Below are positions 31,333 through 33,391 of a DNA stretch of 33,391 nt, piece by piece (position 1 is the stretch's first letter; each line of letters starts with the position of its first letter). The stretch is from contig JAHHGY010000039.1 in NCBI GenBank assembly GCA_019359635.1, forward strand, positions 1 to 33,391, given 5' to 3'. Made by a program: the position numbers and the translations under genes. This DNA is from Chroococcus sp. CMT-3BRIN-NPC107 (GTDB lineage Bacteria; Cyanobacteriota; Cyanobacteriia; Cyanobacteriales; Chroococcidiopsidaceae). The notes below the pieces were generated by a model. It was not told the origin of the DNA. It made no database searches and was given only the letters and a program-made list of their open reading frames with translations.

Positions 31333-32259
31333 ATGCTGGGATTCTTATTTGGAGGTTTAGTTAAAAAATTTGAACGTGCTGCGAAGAATATCTCACAAAA
31401 TTTTGGTGAATCCACTAAAAAAGAAGTAGATTATTTATTTGACATAAAACTTACTCCTTTTGCAGAGCAACTTGATTATACGCTCAAAAACCGCGTCTTA
31501 GAATCTAACTATGAAGTAGAAAAGTTAGAAACTAAAGTTAAAAATGATATAGAAAGCTTGCTCAATAATGTTGATACAAAAACAAATAAAAACATTGAAC
31601 GCATCAATCGACTTAGGCAAGATGCAATTGATGGCTTAGAACAAACAATTGATAAAACTGATAATTACTTAGTAAACAGAATTAATCAAATATCTCTGGT
31701 AGTAATGGAAACTTTAGCTTCTACGGAAGGAATAACCAAAGAAATTTTATTAGAAATAAGCGAGTTAGAAGATAAATTATTTAAAGATGCAGAGCAATTA
31801 ATAAATAAATTAATAGATGCGATTTACTACTTAGATAAATCGATAGAAGCTAAAATTGAGCGAATACAAAACGAGGTTAAAAAATATTTAGCTCATCCTT
31901 TTCCCAATCCCTTTGACAAGTGCAAGCAGAGGCTCAATATTCAATGGAAGTATGGTAGCAGAATTTCAGATATTGAACTTTATAAACTTAGCAATTGCTA
32001 CGAGCTAAATAAGTTAAATGAACAAACACCAATTGATGACGTAATAGAAATATATGGTCAACTCCAATTAAATGCACTAAGAATGGTAGTTTTAGTAAGC
32101 GAATCTCCTGAGTTAAAAAGAAGAGCTATTCAAGATTGGATTGAGTACGGTATGCTTTGCGATTTTTGGCTGAATATAGCTAGAAAGTACGCTTCAACTG
32201 ATTTTTTTATAGAAGGACTGCAAACAAATCAAAAGTTATTAGTAAACCCAAAAGATTAA
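31333..32259 (+). CDS. Coiled-coil protein of unknown function, 308 residues
   Basis: Starts at ATG 31333 behind AAGGAT. A short hydrophobic start (MLGFLFGGLVKKF) is followed by a long, highly charged helical region at about 35-190 with heptad character (VEKLETKVKNDIESLLNNVD, and later IEAKIERIQNEVKKYLAHPF). A globular-looking C-terminal third follows with W215, C185/C222-type isolated cysteines and DWIEYGMLCDFWLNIA. No catalytic motif is apparent. The gene is AT-rich and HIP1-free, as is the broken GUN4-domain gene that follows 37 bases later, so the two may have arrived together. I do not recognise the family. Confidence 0.8.
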   Translation: MLGFLFGGLVKKFERAAKNISQNFGESTKKEVDYLFDIKLTPFAEQLDYTLKNRVLESNYEVEKLETKVKNDIESLLNNVDTKTNKNIERINRLRQDAIDGLEQTIDKTDNYLVNRINQISLVVMETLASTEGITKEILLEISELEDKLFKDAEQLINKLIDAIYYLDKSIEAKIERIQNEVKKYLAHPFPNPFDKCKQRLNIQWKYGSRISDIELYKLSNCYELNKLNEQTPIDDVIEIYGQLQLNALRMVVLVSESPELKRRAIQDWIEYGMLCDFWLNIARKYASTDFFIEGLQTNQKLLVNPKD

Positions 32260-32296
32260 AAATATGATTAGAAATAATAAAAACTGAAAAAATCCT

Positions 32297-33226
32297 TTGG
32301 GATATTATGAGAAAGCGATTACCGAACTAACCAAAGCACACCAAGAAATTCAAACAGAACTACAAAATATCCAATTGATTCGTACTTCTCATCTGGAATT
32401 GCAATAAGTAAAAAGAGAAATAGATAAGCAAGGTATAAAACTAAAGGAACTAAATACAGAACTTCAAGAAACAAAAAATAGTCTCAAAACAACTGAATTT
32501 GTAGCTAGTGTTGCTCAGTCTGAACTAAAGATGCTAAAAACAGAGCTTCAAAATATGAAAGAGCAGCAAATAGAAAGTAACAAGCAAATTGTTGAAAAAT
32601 TAGCGGAAGTAAAAAAACAATTATCTGAGAAACAATCTCAAACCCAACAATCTTTGCAACTAGATGAATTTAACGCTTTTAAAGCAGAGCTTTCTCAATC
32701 TTTATCAGATTTGCAGTTAAAAATTTCCAAACTAGCAGCAAAGGCAGGATTGGTTTCTTCAGCTACAGGCGTAGACTATAGCTTATTAGACAATTTACTA
32801 GCAGCAGAAAATTGGCAAAAAGCTGATGAAGAAACCCGTCTCCTGATGTGGAAGATATCAAATCGAGGCGCTCTGGGTTCGCGTTTTCTGGATGATGGAG
32901 ATATTAAAAAATTTCCCTGGCAAGACATTCATATTATTAATCAACTTTGGGTAGAGTATAGTAGGGGTCATTTTGGCTTTAGCGTCCAAAAGCAAATATG
33001 GCAAACGGTAGAAGTTCCAAGCCATCGTAATTTTGAAGCAGAAAAAAGCTTGAGCCGTCGTGTTGGTTGGCGTGTAAATGATGACTGGCTTAGTTATAGC
33101 GAATTTACATTCAACCTTAATGCTGCTAAAGGTCATCTTCCTTCTACATTGCATTTATTAGGTAGAGAATCTGGGAGAGTAGAACATCGAATGAAACTTT
33201 TTTTCTCCCATCGAACAGATTTGTAG
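32297..33226 (+). pseudogene. Coiled-coil GUN4-domain protein interrupted by an in-frame TAA
   Basis: The C-terminal half is a GUN4 domain, a porphyrin-binding fold that in GUN4 itself stimulates magnesium chelatase: LDNLLAAENWQKADEETRLL, then FPWQDIHIINQLWVEYSRGH, FGFSVQKQIWQTVE, VGWRVNDDWLSYSEFTF and KGHLP. It is preceded by a long glutamine/glutamate/lysine coiled coil. That coiled coil starts in the same frame upstream (YYEKAITELTKAHQEIQTEL at 32303-32362), is broken by TAA at 32405-32407 where CAA would restore glutamine, and continues without shift. The only later start is ATG 32531, giving 231 residues with no ribosome site. Original start is unclear (TTG 32297 or further up). Confidence 0.72.
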
Positions 33227-33258
33227 ATACAGCATAGAATTACTTTCACTTTATCGAG

Positions 33259-33381
33259 ATGTTTTTTATAGAACCCATTTGGGATCTATTTAACCAGTCG
33301 CCAATCTTTGAAGCATCAGTCGAACAAAACAAAGATTAACCTTGGTGGTGGCGTGAGCGAGAGTTCTTTCAAAATTCTTGA
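33259..33381 (+). pseudogene. Possible degraded frame after the GUN4 gene
   Basis: ATG 33259 opens 26 codons (MFFIEPIWDLFNQSPIFEAS and on) to TAA at 33337-33339. The same frame then gives PWWWREREFFQNS and TGA at 33379-33381. The tryptophan- and arginine-rich continuation looks coding, which suggests another nonsense codon, but the piece is too short to be sure. Confidence 0.25.
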
Positions 33382-33391
33382 CCAAACTTTT

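Noticed and set aside
1..33391. CRISPR arrays or phage modules
   Set aside because: No regularly spaced direct repeats with unique spacers and no phage structural or integrase genes were seen. The only periodic structures are the acetyltransferase units, the Y-like RNAs and the proline repeat.

Overview
The window is chromosomal DNA from a cyanobacterium. The palindrome GCGATCGC (HIP1) recurs throughout, and the genes include typical cyanobacterial families: a Vipp1/PspA pair, a CruP-type lycopene cyclase paralog, a GH100 invertase, a MenB of phylloquinone/menaquinone synthesis, a GUN4-domain protein, a DUF721/DciA-like protein and small cyanobacterial orphan proteins. I could not determine the genus.

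Layout. 1-714: the end of an IS5-type transposase abuts a gene that has lost its start. 739-6532: uvrA with a tiny overlapping downstream ORF, a neutral invertase divergent from a glucose-dehydrogenase-like SDR, and a [2Fe-2S] ferredoxin. 6768-11481: a two-gene RND efflux operon (lipoprotein adaptor and pump) with a 30-codon leader ORF in front and a terminator hairpin whose loop holds the pump's stop codon. 11489-15847: three tandem hexapeptide-repeat acetyltransferase genes, each with its own long leader. Parts of the leaders fold alike, and two of the spacers also carry a predicted small RNA with its own -10 box and terminator. 15840-24588: cruP-like gene, a small coiled-coil/membrane protein split by an in-frame TGA, uvrC, a small protein, a CheY-like regulator, an aminotransferase-thioredoxin pair, and vipp1 next to pspA. 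24764-27084: a DciA-like gene, a cysteine-rich small protein with a candidate structured leader, and menB.

The most striking region is 27267-29628. A Ro60/Rsr gene (TROVE plus von Willebrand A domain) is flanked by five RNA genes, four upstream and one downstream. Most have tRNA-like acceptor, D and T arms. All five carry a 34-nt module of identical length whose small hairpin covaries between copies and which ends in a near-invariant GGGTTATCG. In the clearest copies the module sits where the anticodon loop would be. These are best read as bacterial Y RNAs, the known partners of Ro60 that often mimic tRNA, but in an unusual arrangement and number. A shortened version of the same module lies directly on the ribosome binding site of the Ro60 gene, which suggests autoregulation.

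29794-33391: a proline-rich repeat ORF, the GTPase ychF, and an AT-rich, HIP1-free stretch with a coiled-coil protein, a GUN4-domain gene interrupted by an in-frame TAA, and a further degraded frame. The window therefore contains at least three damaged genes: one cut by an IS and two with single nonsense codons.
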